DNA of 64,000 nucleotides, taken from contig OY728157.1 of the NCBI GenBank assembly GCA_963277665.1, positions 369,100,067-369,164,066 of the forward strand, in the 5' to 3' direction. The notes below the pieces were generated by a model. It was not told where the DNA came from, ran no database searches, and was given only the letters and a program-made list of their open reading frames with translations. The DNA is from Viscum album. Its lineage: Eukaryota; Streptophyta; Magnoliopsida; Santalales; Viscaceae. Shown in pieces: positions 21,900-34,179 of this stretch. A program made the position numbers and the translations under genes. The stretch's first letter is position 1. The number at the start of each line of letters is the position of its first letter.

Positions 21900-23200
21900 T
21901 GAATTTTTAGGAACAACTTCTTAATTCCTACCACTATTCAAGATGTTTTTTTCACCCTGGGATTCAAAAAATGTATAATGCATTGAAATAATAGTGTTCA
22001 TATGTTTCCATGAAGATAGATGTAGTGGAGTATGTCTCGTGATGCCTCACCCATCAATAGACCAATGCAGAGCATCAGCTACCAATGGGAATGTTGCAGT
22101 ATTTACTCATTCCCATGTGGAATTGGGAGTATATAACCATGGATTTTATAATAGGTCGACCAAGTATGGTTATGAAACATGATAACATATAGGTTATTTT
22201 GGATCAGATCGTGAATTTAGCTTATTTCAATCGTATTCATGAAACTAATTTGGTGGAATGTTGTCTATAATCAATATGTGGTAAATTTTAATGATATACG
22301 ACATTCTAGTCTCATTTTTATTAGAAAGAGACCCTAGGTTTAGGTCTATTTTTATAAATCCTTACAAAATGACCTTGGAACACGGTTGACTATGAGTACA
22401 ACATATCATCCCCAAATGGATAGATAGTCTGAATAGAAAAAAAAACATTAGAGGACATTCTTAGGTATTTAGTAATGGATTTTGGTGGCTCAAGAGAGTA
22501 GAATTTATCATTATGGGGTTCTCATATAATAATTTTTATCAGGAATTGATAAATATGGCTTCTTTTTAAACATTGTATTGATATCCTTGTCGTTCTATAC
22601 TTTTTTGGATGGAAATAGGTGAAACATACCTAATTATACCACACCTTGTGTAAGAAGCAAAAAATAAGATTTAGTTGATTATAAAAACAATAGAGATGAT
22701 TCATAGTCATCAAAATATTATTCTGATCATCATCAATGATCGTTGCCATTTTAGGTGAATGGTCATGTGTTCTAGAGAATATCTCCAAGGCTTTGGAATT
22801 GTCATTTTAGTAATCAGTCAATGTTATCTTCTTGATACATAGGCCCTTCTAGACACTTGAAAGAGTTAGTGAGGTATAATATTAGTTAGAATTTTCAACA
22901 AGGTTCAGTTCAGTACGCATTGTGTTTCATGTATCTTACTTAAATAAATATCAGCATTATCCTAACCACGTGATATTATTGGATCACATTGACTTAAAGG
23001 TATATGCTACATTGATTCATGTGCTGGTATGGATTTTGGATATGAATAAGAAGATATTTCCTCGGAAAATCATTAGTATTGCATGGTTTTTATGGAAACA
23101 TGGTCTGATTTTTAAAGAAACATAAGAGCATGAAAATTAAATAGTGGATCAATGGACCAAACTCTTCTAGGAAAACAAGATATTTCTACTTTCGATGGTT
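21900..23200 (+). pseudogene. pol: E2 integrase and chromodomain, broken
   Basis: FHPGIQKMYNALK (about 21951) marks the zinc-binding end. RDPRF and TMSTTYHPQMD (about 22330-22420) mark the catalytic core, where the Glu of the usual GQSER is still readable as SE between stops. VFHVSYLNKYQHYPNHV (22923-22975) is the C-terminal domain. A chromodomain-like end (VWILDMNKKIFPRK, about 23027) follows. Several frameshifts. Confidence 0.75.
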
Positions 23201-23222
23201 ATAAATTCTAATGGTAGTGATA

Positions 23223-25122
23223 ATTTAAAAACCTTGGTTTCAATTACGTGTCCCATTATACATTTATTTTGAGTCTATACAATATTTAGATTCAGTTTCA
23301 TGAGGTTAAAAGGGTTTTTTATCACTTTGGGATTCATTTCTAGAAGTCAGTATTTAATGAATGGTTTGTATAAACAATAAAAAATCTACAAAAACCGTGT
23401 AAGGGAAGATAGTGAGAACTATGTAGGTGGAAGATTGGAACATGTTTTGGGAAGACAATATGAATGCCTAGGAGAAACCTTACAACTTGAAACAGAGGGA
23501 AATTAATATTAGTGCATGTTTTGTCTAATCGTGTGAGCCAACTATAGAAGGTGTGGCCTTATGATAGTAGCACCACACATTTGGAACAAGGTTTTCCAGG
23601 CCATTCAACCTAACCACATGACATATAGTTTGACCTCTTTAAAAAGTGTTTATAATCCAAATGAATCCCAAAAATGCTCATTTTGTCCCTAATCCTTCCA
23701 TAAATCGATATCTCTTTTCTCTCAAGCTGTGAGAAATGATGGTCTTTGATCTGAAGTGATCCCTTAGTGAATTAAAGAGAGTTGTAGGCCCAAATTTATT
23801 TATAAGTGTATGTTCTTCCTTGTTCTTCTAATATCCAAGGTAATCATCTCTCTCATAACCATATATCTAGTTCATTATGGATATATCTATTTGTTATGAA
23901 TGCTTTTATGATGATATATTATTGTATCTAATGAATTTAACATGTGTTGTGATCAGATCATGAAGTTTTATTATGTTGTTATTTGTTTTTCCATCGTTTT
24001 TTAGGTAGGTGGACTCTCCCTAAGCTCAATTTTATTTTTTAATTTATGTCTTAGTTTTGATTAAATTTTTTGATTGAAATTGTAGTGAAATACTTCTGTG
24101 ATTATTAGTGGAAATCCCTATTAGTTTTGGTTTTGGATGTTGTGGGAAAATTGATATGATTTTGGAAAACTCCTCTGGTTTATGATTTTAAAATATGGAT
24201 TTTATAATATCGGTTTTGTTTTGAAGCATGGAATTGTTTTTTATAAATGGTTGAAATAAATAGAGGTTTCTGGATTGGTTTTACAAGTATTAGGTATACA
24301 TGGTTGGAATGAGTTCATTTTCATTAGACGTGACCCTTTGGAAGGGGAATGTACCATTGGGGAACCTAGTGTTGATTAGAATATGAAGAATTTGAAGATG
24401 TATGAGAGACATATTAGGAGTATGAAACTATCACCTAGGCTTGCATGGGGAATTTATAGACATTTTTATGGGTATGGAAAATTATTTTAAATATGTATTG
24501 TGATTCTTTTATTACATCCCATGGAAAATTATTGTGGATTTTCTATAAAATGTTTTTACTGCATAAAATTGTTTTATAAAATATTATAAAACTTTTTATC
24601 ATGGTGGCATGATTTAGGAACGTCATTAGAGAAATAATTCTATGTTTATACTAATATACCATTTATGGAAGTGTTGTGAGTATGTAGATGTCATCTATTG
24701 ACAAACACCAAGATTCAAGGTCTCTCAATTCTTTAGTGATTCTTCTTGATACTATGATCTTGGAATATGTAGTGTAGCTTGGAGGGGGTTGGGCATTGTT
24801 GGTTGATCTCACTTTGGATTTTTGAGATTTTTGGTCATTTGGTCCTCATGGGTATGTATTTTAGTTTACACTCGTACTCTGATATGGTTTGTTGGTCTTG
24901 CTAATTTTTCAGTTGTATTTCATACTCATGAATCATATAGAGGGTTTTTAATGGTTATTCATTCAATGGTTTGTATGTTTTATATTTCAAAGGGAAAATA
25001 ATCCCCCAAATTTTTGTAAGGACCTTAGAATTTCTTTCCAGCCTTTGGTTTCATGGGGATGTCACATATGGCCTAATAAATCCCCTGTTACTCCTCAAGA
25101 CAATGAGGGGTGAGATGTTACA
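23223..25122 (+). repeat. E2 3' LTR
   Basis: Matches 16245-18134 and ends GATGTTACA at 25114-25122. The run before it (TAATGGTAGTGAT, about 23210-23222) is a decayed purine-rich tract. Confidence 0.75.
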
Positions 25123-26163
25123 CTTTTAGAATTTTTATTTTTATGGAATTGGATTACACATATTAATTGATTAAGATTTAGACTTTTTTTCTTATATATA
25201 AAATTTTAATGCATACCTTCATGTGGTTTACTTTCAGTTTATTTTCTTTTATGGTTTATGATATTTCTTACTTGGTGTTTTTATATGATTTTGATTCAAG
25301 TGAATTATCTTCCTCTACTTTCTGTGAAAAATATGTTGTTCATCAAAAAGGATTTTGGTTTTAAAATAGTATCCATTATTTACATTCCATTTCCATGAAA
25401 AATATTTTCAAGCTTGGCCTTGAGTTTTAATTGGGAATAATGTTTTTTAAATGAAATGAGTTTATTTGTTAGATATATATATATAATTGGTTTTATATAA
25501 CAATTAGAATATATATGTTTGATTTTGATCTTTAAAAAAGCATAAAATGATTTTATTTTTAAATATTATGTATGGGGTGGTTTTGGAATACTTACTAGGA
25601 CCTCATGATCATTCCTATATTAACATTTTAGGTTCAGGTTCAATATCATTTAGGAACTCCTATGGACCACTTTTTTTTTGAGTTTCTCTTGGAGAGATTT
25701 TGTTAAAAAGTGATACTAGGTCGCAGGGGAATTTTATTTTCTTATATTTATATTTCCTTTTGTATTTTTGTGTCCTTTATATATTGGAATTTATATCCTC
25801 TATACCAGATATCATTTAAAAAAATTCTATTTTATATTTTATAAGTGATTTGTATGTTTATTTTGGAATATAACTTGTTTGGATTGTCTTTTGTTTACTC
25901 TATTTATCAATTTTCATGGGTTAATGAATTATATATGAGTTATGGTAGATTTCTGGAAATATTTGGTTGCTTATACATTTATATTTATTATTCAAAATCA
26001 TTCCCTTATGCTTAAATTTTATGCCATGTCATTAGTTTCCAACCTTGGGAGATCATTTACATGCCTAAAATCATGTCATGGGATAGATTGGGTGTTCAGT
26101 TTAGGGGTATCCTAGGTTAGTTCATGAAAAAATGGTTTTAGAGTGTAGGTTATTAAAAAGGAC
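25123..26163 (+). repeat. E3 5' LTR, second part (begins with E2 right duplication)
   Basis: Resumes homology to the E3 3' LTR (32100-33153), for example TTTAGAATTTTTATTTTTATGG against TTTAGAATATTTATTTTTATAT written in short stretches, and TTAGTTCATGAAA at 26118 against TTGGTTCATGAAA at 33103. The first five bases, CTTTT, are the E2 duplication. The end is placed just before a weak primer-site match. Confidence 0.65.
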
Positions 26164-28680
26164 TTGGTTTGTGGGATACCCTTTATTACATGGGTGGGTC
26201 TAATTGAGTGGAGCCATGACTATTGTTGCTCGAGAGGTAGGTGCAAGAAGAGTCTAACAATCTCTTACTTCCAAGAAGACTTTAGTTACCATGGGTGGCG
26301 AGGTTAAGTTATGAATTTCATATTCATTTCTCATTTATTTTAATTTTTTTTAAATTAATGGGGTTTTGAATTTTTTTGAGATTATATGGGTTTTTAGGGT
26401 TTTGTTTTTTAGAGATAAATGGGAGAAGAACGAGAGGTGTATAATTATCTCTCATAGTCTATTGAACCATACGGAGCCTTTTTTCATGGTTCTGTTTAGC
26501 TCCGAGTGACTATCATACCGTTGGATCATTGTCCACTAAGTAATGTAGTCAAACCATTCACAATCACTAACCCCTTAATAAATTTTTTATGGGACCCATT
26601 TTCCTTTCGGTCTACTTTTAGTTATGATTTCTCATTTATTTTGTTAAATTAAGGTATTATTTTGTGATATCTTGATGTTATTTGGTTGGATTTTGTTAGT
26701 TTTTTTCATTTCAAAAAATTTATTTCTATTAATGAGTATTATATTTATGTTTAGAAACACGTTTCTAAAATGATTTGAAATAATTATATTTTCTTTATAA
26801 TTTTATAATGGGTTTAAAAATTTAAATATTAAATTCTAAACCTATTATTGTATAGTGTATTTAAATTCATATAGAAATCATGAAAATGATTTTTCATTTT
26901 AGACTTGTAAAATTATTTTAGCTATTTAGGTGAGATCTTATTATTTTAAATGGGTGTGTGTTATTTTGGGTTTTATTGTGAAATAATTTTAAATTAGGGG
27001 TGGTTTTGTAAATAATTTTAATAGAAAGTGTTTAATTTCTAATGTTGTAGATTTTGTTTTAAAATTTTGAAAGTAATCCTTTTGAAGTAAAATAAAAAAA
27101 AATTGGAGTTTTGGAATGTGTTATAGTGTTATTGATGAACCAAGAGATTTGAAATTTGGTGTTTGGTGAGTTTTATGGTTTTAATAGAAATTAAAATGAA
27201 ATTGTTATGTTTTGAAATGAGTGCGAGTTATATAAAACTTCAATTAAAAAAATGATTTCAAATATGAAAGTGAGTTGATGTGTGTTTTTGTATATAAAAC
27301 ATTGTTTTAAAATGATGAATGTTTATGTTTGAAATTTTTCAATGGATTTTATCATGTGAATTTAAATGAATTTGGTGGGGTGGGTTGTATTAATGATTTT
27401 GATGATGAACCTAAGTGTTTAAAAAAAATTATTGGGGAGAAATATCATTGTTTTGGAGTAATTTTGGAATACTTTTTTGGTTTTGTATGGTATTTCAATT
27501 TATTAAGTGGTTATTATTAATTATTTCTCTATGTTTTAATTTTTAAATTTGGTCACTCAATTTAAGGATGATTTTATCTCTGGTGAATTTTGTATTGGTC
27601 TCATATTTTCTTTCTTATTAGGTATACCTCTCATAAATGTCCCATTGAGTTATGAGTAGTAGGTGTTTAGGTTTTTCTTTAGTTTTTTCTAATATATAAG
27701 TGTGATACTTTCTCTTGATGACACTAACTAAACTCTGGGTGGAATAGTGGATACAAATATTCTTCTTGTGTGAGCCTTACCTGCTAATTCTTTTTAGATT
27801 ATTGTTATATTTCAATAAGTACAATATCCTTTTCTCAAGTGAGTGTTTAGAGAATAAATTAATGTTTAATATTTTGAGTATTATATCATCTGAACTAGGT
27901 TTGGGAGTGTTATAATTTGACCTGGATCTATTTGAAGATGTGATCGATAGGTCCAGGACAATTATTTTTATTCCTAGGGCTGGCCTAGTATGGGTGGTGA
28001 ACATGATTCTTTTTTACATGGGGAAGGTCCTCTATTCCATGGGTAGAAAATCCTTTGTATGGTCTAATGTTACTAGATTGAGTATTCAAATTCCTCCCTT
28101 CCCTAATATTAGGATCATCCCTAAAGTTACGGTCCTATTTGATTGTTTCCTATAACTCTTTATCTCATCTATGGAGATTACAGATGCATCATCCCTTCTA
28201 AATCTAATGTTGGTGGCTCGCATAAAAACTATTATCCTTCGCTTTCATCATTTGATAGATATGTTTTGGATCTTGGGGATTACAGGAATGAGAAATTGTG
28301 TAACTCCTTGATTAAAGGAATATCTTGATCTATTTTTCATCAAATAATGATTTGATCTTAGCCTAGTCTAGAGCTCTCTGTATCCATGATGGATATTAAT
28401 TCTACTTATTCAGGAGGAATTATGAGTTCCTTATGAAATGTGATATTATGAGAAAGGTGTTATGGGTTAGTTTTTATAAAATAACTCTTCCTTTTTATAA
28501 TACATCGATCATTATAATTTTAGGTAATATGGTTATCCAATATATATATTATCATAGTAGAAATAGATTTGTTTGTCATCTTATCTCACTGTGAATCTTT
28601 GTTGTAGTTGATGTTTCATGACCACCACCATAATATGTTTGAATTACATAAGGGGAAAGTTATACTCTAAGAAAATAGTT
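26164..28680 (+). other. E3 interior, leader-like AT-rich part
   Basis: Begins with a weak initiator-Met primer-site match (7 of 12). The rest is AT-rich with short unrelated open frames (for example 27329-27520 and 27940-28155), none of which I recognise. Confidence 0.4.
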
Positions 28681-28689
28681 TTCTTTGAG

Positions 28690-30040
28690 CCATGAGTTTA
28701 TTTCTTTTCTTCATTTAAGAGACTAGGGAAATTATTTTCAGTGTTCCAGCATGGGCTTAAAAATCATAGATATATGATTAACATCGGTTCAGGTAGTAAA
28801 AAAGGTCTTAGTGAAAAGGGTATGATTTCCATTCTTAGTGCATGCTTAAAGGATCATGTCTAAATTTGTGACATTTTTTTAGGGATAGGGTTGGTTAAGG
28901 GGGTGTACACATTAGGTTCTATAAACCTAAAAACTATCATCCCAAAAGATATATCCTATTTAGAGGTTATGTTTATTGGATTTGATTCTAAGCAAGAGGT
29001 GTTGATGATGATAGAATTTGAGGAAGGTCCTTCTACTAGTGTGCATCATGGAAGACAATTGATGGACACCCAGCTTCAATTGAGGGATGGGTGGATTCAC
29101 TGAGTAGTTTCATTCCTAGAAGGATAAATCTGAATTTTAATCTGGGAATCATTTTTGAAGGTATTGAGGTTAAGGATCTGGTTCATGATGAATAGAAATG
29201 TCATATAGTTGCATCAAGAGGGTCAACATGGTAAGAGATTGTCATCTAAGACCCTCCATTAGAGGGGGAAAACACTAATGTTTAATTTCTCAATGAGCCA
29301 GTGTCTGATGATGATATATTTTTCAACATTAAATGGATAGTTTATTGGGAATAGATGGTAGAGGACATCAAAGACCAAAGAAGATGAAATGGAATATGGT
29401 AAAATGAGACTTAGGTATATGCATTGAGACTAAGAGGAGGAATATAAAAGATTTGAGTACAATTCCTACTTTCCTAAACCTATTGAACCTAGGTTGGAAA
29501 AAATTATGGGACCAATAAGGTGCCAGAATGCATAACAACATTATAGGACCAACAATATAAAAATATTATTAAGCATCATGGTGAAAATCAAATGGAAGTG
29601 TATAGAATTATTAAATAACAATATCAGGTTGGTGATAAGATGAAAACTTCATTTTTGGAATCATGTTCTACTCATAAGAGAATATAAGGAAGGGTAGAAG
29701 ATGAAAAAGGAAAATAAACATGTTTGGAGCTTATTCTCCACTCTAAGGAGGAATTATTAAATGGACCTTTCCATATCAATGATATATAGAAGTATGTTAA
29801 AATTAATTAGGAGATAATGATTTGAGTTGATCTTAATGGGGATAAAAGGTTGTGAATTAAAAAATAATACCACATTTTATCATGAGGATTCACCAGAAGG
29901 AATTTCAATTTGGAGGAATATATCAAAACATGGGAAAAGATTTGTAATCATTTTGAATATCTGATCAAGTAAAATAAAAAAACAAAGGTAACTGAACTTC
30001 AATTAGAATTATATAGGGTTTTTTATTAAATTAATATTAG
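28690..30040 (+). pseudogene. E3 interior: unrecognised broken coding-like region
   Basis: Read with frameshifts and a stop every 10-40 codons, this region gives a coherent, mixed-composition protein rather than AT-rich noise. Landmarks: INIGSGSKKGLSEKGM (about 28782), TIIPKDISYLEVMFIGFD (28936), IEGWVDSLSSFIPRRINL (about 29078), EEEYKRFEYNSYFPKPIEP (about 29438), KMKTSFLESCSTHKRI (29639) and NLEEYIKTWEKICNHFEYL (about 29911). INIGSGS loosely recalls a retropepsin active site, but this is weak. I do not recognise the family. It could be a divergent gag-protease or captured host sequence. Confidence 0.35.
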
Positions 30041-30577
30041 TCTGAAAATTAATTATTTTATGACTTATTTATATGTATAATGAACATTTTATTTGAACTT
30101 GTGAGGTTTCCCACTTTTTCCACAATAGTGATTTTTGAAATAAAAAATTTAATTTCCAGTCATTTAGTTAAGTATCATTATGGTTACAGTATTTCCTTTG
30201 GATTATTCATCAGTTCTATCAAACATTCCACTTAGTGTAATCCTTATGGTGTGGTGACTGGGTATCGGACTCAGATCTCTTTTTGACCATCAGTCATAGC
30301 ACTTGTGTACGTGTTATAGTTTGAGGTTATGATCTAGGGTTTTGGTATGTTTTTGGTTTTGGAGATGTGTTCAATATAGGTTTGACCTTTTTGGGTACTA
30401 TTTATGAATTATGACTGGTTTAAACCCCTATTTTTAGAGTCATTTCTCATTTAGGTTGGGTTTATTTCTAGCATGGTTCTAGGTTTGAGCTTCTCCCTTA
30501 TTTTATTAATCTTGCTGATCTTATCCTACTCTAACACAGGGATATTATGAGGGTATGAAGTGTTATTTTAGGGATAA
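30041..30577 (+). other. E3 3' untranslated region and purine tract
   Basis: No coding potential seen. TTTTAGGGATAA (30566-30577) directly before the LTR start (TTTCCACACCCC) is the likely decayed polypurine tract. Confidence 0.45.
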
Positions 30578-33153
30578 TTTCCACACCCCAACCACATATT
30601 TTCTTATTATTTTGTTTATTTCATGATTTATGCATTTTTTCTTGACTTTTATGTTAGTCTAGCTTGAAATATTGAAATTTTTATTTTCTAGTCCAGGGTG
30701 TATAGTTTGTGCACAATTACTGATAATAGTATGACTAACTATATAAAACCTATAGTTTTTTAATATATTAGTTTTTCATAATTGGTGTAAGGGTTACCAG
30801 ACTATGTAGCCAAACCATTTTGTGTGTCAGGTGAGTCTAGTGAGCTTCACATGGTTGGTGCACTTTTTGGACAAATGTGTGGAAAGAATATAGAATCTTT
30901 TCATTTATAAAAATTTAAAAAAATTATAATCTACCCTATCATGAACTAAATCCATAACCCCTCTCATTCATATCCCACTCTACCCTCAATCACCCTATTT
31001 GGTACACCCTCTTCTTATCCTCTCTCTAGATTGATTTAAAGGGGGATCTTCTACTTGTTATTCATAGAATCACAATTCTTTGGTTCTTTCCTCTTTCATT
31101 CCATGGTTTTTATTCTTCTCATTTCATAGTTTTCATAGTGGTTGAATACTATGGTTTTCGGGTTAGATTAATCTTTTTCCCCTTGCTTTCTATAGACTAT
31201 AGATCTTGAATTGAGACCTATTCAATTTCCATTAATCAAAGGCAACTTGTATCCATTACTTTAAAGTGGGTTGCTCTGTGTATAAACAATTAAATATAAA
31301 AAATTGATTTCATTGGTTTTTTAACATGATTTTTTATGTTTTATGAACCTTATATTATAGTTTTTAAATTTTAAAAAAAATTGGCTGGTTATATTTTGAT
31401 ATATTGTAATTAAAAAGGATTTCCTTTTTAAATTTAGTGTAAAATCTATTTTTAAGGGTTCATGTATGTATTTTGTTTGATTAAATGTATGATTGTATCT
31501 TTGAATTTATCTCCAAAATAATGATTGATTTTTTTTTGTTTATGAACAGGTGTGAAATTACAATTTGGATAATTTTAAAGTAATTTCATTCATTTGGTTT
31601 CTTAAATAAGTATCATGTCTTGGTTTGAAATCTAAAGTGTGGACTGTGAGAGTCCCTTGGAATTTATTATTTCAAGAATGATGGTTGTTTTAAATTTTTT
31701 CCCACGTTTTGAGAACAAAATTGTATTTTAAAGAAAATTTAAATGTGATAAGTTAGAGTAGGAAATAGAAAATGGTAACCCAGGTATCTAAGATGGTAAG
31801 ACTTGTTTATGTATCCCTTTGTATTTTTCCATAACTAAAATAACAGGTTGACTTAGATAAAGGTCGTGGTATCATTGATGGGTGTGACTTTACCACCAGT
31901 CCAAGGATTTTACTCCATAGTGGTTAGTTGGATATGGTATCATCTATTGGAAGCACCTCATAATTATACTTAGGCATATTCTCTTTATTGGTCCACACAC
32001 ATATCGGGTTTTTTTTATGATTAGATTACATGTTGATATGAGGGTTTAGAGTTCCCATAACCTATATGACTTAGGGATCTCCTATGACACATCTTTTTAG
32101 AATATTTATTTTTATATAATTGGATTCTAGTTATGAACTATAAAGGCATGTGTCTTATTTTCTTTCCCCTAAAACTTAAATTTTTACATTCATTTTCTTT
32201 AATTTAAATTAATTCTCTCTTATGGTTTATGACGGTGCTTACTTTATATTTTTATATATGTGTGTGTTTGAAGTGAGTTTTCTTCCTTTACATTCTAAGA
32301 AAAATATGTGGTTAATTAAAATTGATTTTATTTTTAAAAAAATTGATTTATTTACGTGAAATTTTCTTCAAAAAAATTATGATTATTCATATAGTGTTTT
32401 AATAGTAAACTATTATCTTAAAATGAAATTATTTTCTAAATTTGATATATATGTATATATATATAATGGTTTTTAAATTAAAATGGAAAAATCTACTCTT
32501 GAGTTGAATTTTCAAACTAGTATGAAAGGATTTTATTTTCAAATAATATTCATGGGGTCTAGTTTTGGCATACCTATTAGGAAATAGTTCTCATGCTTAT
32601 ATTAAAATATTGGGTTTAGGTTTGGGAACATTATAAACTCCTTTTATAGAATTCTTAGTTCGTGTTTCTATTGGAGTGATTTTTTGGAAAGTAATCTTAG
32701 GTCAAGGGGGTGTTGTATTTTCTTCAGTTTATTTTTCCTTTTGTAGTTTAGTATCATTTATTATTGTCATTTTTTTCCTTTATACTTGAGATCCTATAAC
32801 TTTTATTCTACTTTTACTTTATGTAATTGTGTTGTATATTTATTTTAGAATATTCGTTATTTGGACTACCTTTTGTTTTGAAAATGGTAATCTATTTTTT
32901 GTGGTAATCCAACTTATGGATAGTTCATTGTTAATTCATGGTAATATTGTACTACTTATTAATTCATGCTTCTTGGGTGAAATCATTCTCCTTATCTTAC
33001 ATTTTATTCTATGACACTAATTTTTTGATCAGGGTGATTGGAAAAGAACCTCGGGTCATGTTGATGGCTCGCATGGGTGTTTGGTATAGGGATAACCCAG
33101 GTTGGTTCATGAAAGTGCATATAAGTACTCTATATCTATGATAAAATTATTAT
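30578..33153 (+). repeat. E3 3' LTR
   Basis: Uninterrupted copy of the E3 LTR, which shows the empty E2 target near 32095. Length about 2.58 kb. Ends before TATGG (33154-33158). Confidence 0.65.
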
Positions 33154-33158
33154 TATGG
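33154..33158. repeat. Target-site duplication of E3, right
   Basis: TATGG, matching 14722-14726. Confidence 0.5.
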
Positions 33159-33237
33159 ATATATATTCCCTATATATATGTTCATCCCATTCCTAGTTAA
33201 TGGTTAACAAGTCATTTTTTTTATTATGGTTAGATAA

Positions 33238-34132
33238 CGAGAAATGCATTTAGCCATAGGAAAATTATTCCCATGGTTGTATCATGTTCACCAAACTACT
33301 ATATACACTGCAAAAATAGATCATAGCTATAGGAATTTGTACCTAACTCCTATATCTATAGTCATACTAGACTGTGGCTATAACCCTTTTTACCAGACAC
33401 ATATAGCTATAGTCCTGTATGACCATGACTTTATCCCACTGAACAAGCCCTATATAGACATGGTCATACCAAACTATAAATACATTCCCATTCACCTAAA
33501 CCTTATATACATGGTCATACTAGACTGTGGCTACACACCCTTACACTCGAACACTATAGAATCATTAATATTGGATTGTGGATATATTCCCTTTCACCCA
33601 TCCCTTATATCCATGTCCATATATTATCATGGGTATAAGTAATCTATAAAAAAATCATAAGATTTATATAATAAATATTATAATAAATATTTCCAAAAAA
33701 ATTGATGTCTATATACATATAAATATTTTATATATACAATATTGAAAAAACTGATATGAGGATTAGTAAGTTGTCTGGTTTATTATCGTGGGCATGTGGG
33801 ATCAAATCATGGGAGCTATGAAATTTATTATTTTAAGAACTCTATAGACAGTTGTAGAGCCTCATAGTTATAGGTTAACTTTATACCCACAAACATTTCT
33901 CCTATTGAAATATTTATCTAAATCCATGGGCATCGTCCTATGGCTCTAGGTGACACATAGAGTTGGTGAAATTTCAAAGTGGTTTAATCAATGGGTGGCG
34001 ACCATGGATACATACTTGGCACTATAACCATGGATGTTATAGCCACATATGTTGTTTCCATTGCTATAGGATATATCCATATATATTTGGGCTATAATTA
34101 TAGACATGGACCATGGTTATAACTCATTTTCC
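33238..34132. mobile_element. Candidate terminal-inverted-repeat element
   Basis: The ends resemble each other in inverted orientation: AGAAATGCATTTAGCCATAG from 33240, and the complement of the right end AAAATGAGTTATAACCATGG, with about 17 of 23 positions matching when one gap is allowed. Both ends abut TAA (33235-33237 and 34133-34135), a possible 3-bp target duplication as in Tourist/Harbinger-type elements. The interior holds a minisatellite and no transposase. Short motif and decay make this tentative. Confidence 0.35.
33351..33641 (+). repeat. 51-bp minisatellite, about six units
   Basis: Units start at about 33351, 33402, 33451, 33504, 33555 and 33606 (spacings 51, 49, 53, 51, 51). 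Each carries a TATA-start, a TGGTCATAC-like phrase and a TGGCTATAACCC-like phrase. Because 51 is a multiple of three, a 132-residue frame stays open across it (33244-33642) with a 17-residue period such as VILDCGYNPF, VILDCGYTPL and LILDCGYIPF. I take the frame as a by-product of the repeat, not a gene. Confidence 0.7.
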
Positions 34133-34179
34133 TAATTTTGAATATATATATCTCACAATAACCCTCCTATAAAGGACAA

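Larger units (their letters stand above)
16245..25122 (+). mobile_element. E2: Ty3/gypsy chromovirus, strongly decayed
   Basis: Nested in the 5' LTR of E3. LTRs of about 1.89 and 1.90 kb flank a 5.1-kb interior with gag, protease, reverse transcriptase, RNase H, integrase and chromodomain remnants in gypsy order. Nearly every domain is frameshifted. A weak primer-site-like TGTTATC follows the 5' LTR at 18139. Its LTRs differ from those of E1 and E4 and lack the U3 reading frame. Confidence 0.85.
14727..33153 (+). mobile_element. E3: large LTR retrotransposon, interior unrecognised, split by E2
   Basis: Two long LTRs align by eye: 14727-16244 plus 25128-26163, and 30578-33153. The 5' LTR is interrupted by E2. 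The interior (26164-30577) is about 4.4 kb and shows no readable reverse transcriptase or integrase. It does contain a coding-like stretch at about 28.7-30.0 kb. Orientation is inferred from the TTAGGGATAA purine-rich tract before the right LTR and a weak primer-site match (TTGGTTTGTGGGA, 26164-26176). It may be a non-autonomous element. Confidence 0.7.

Noticed and set aside
28782..28803. INIGSGS as a retropepsin active site in E3
   Set aside because: The match is short, the essential Asp is Asn, and no other protease strand is readable nearby.
33244..33642. 132-residue open frame that looks like a repeat protein
   Set aside because: The frame follows from a 51-bp tandem repeat whose length is a multiple of three; there is no conserved start, no flanking gene signals, and the units vary as non-coding DNA would.
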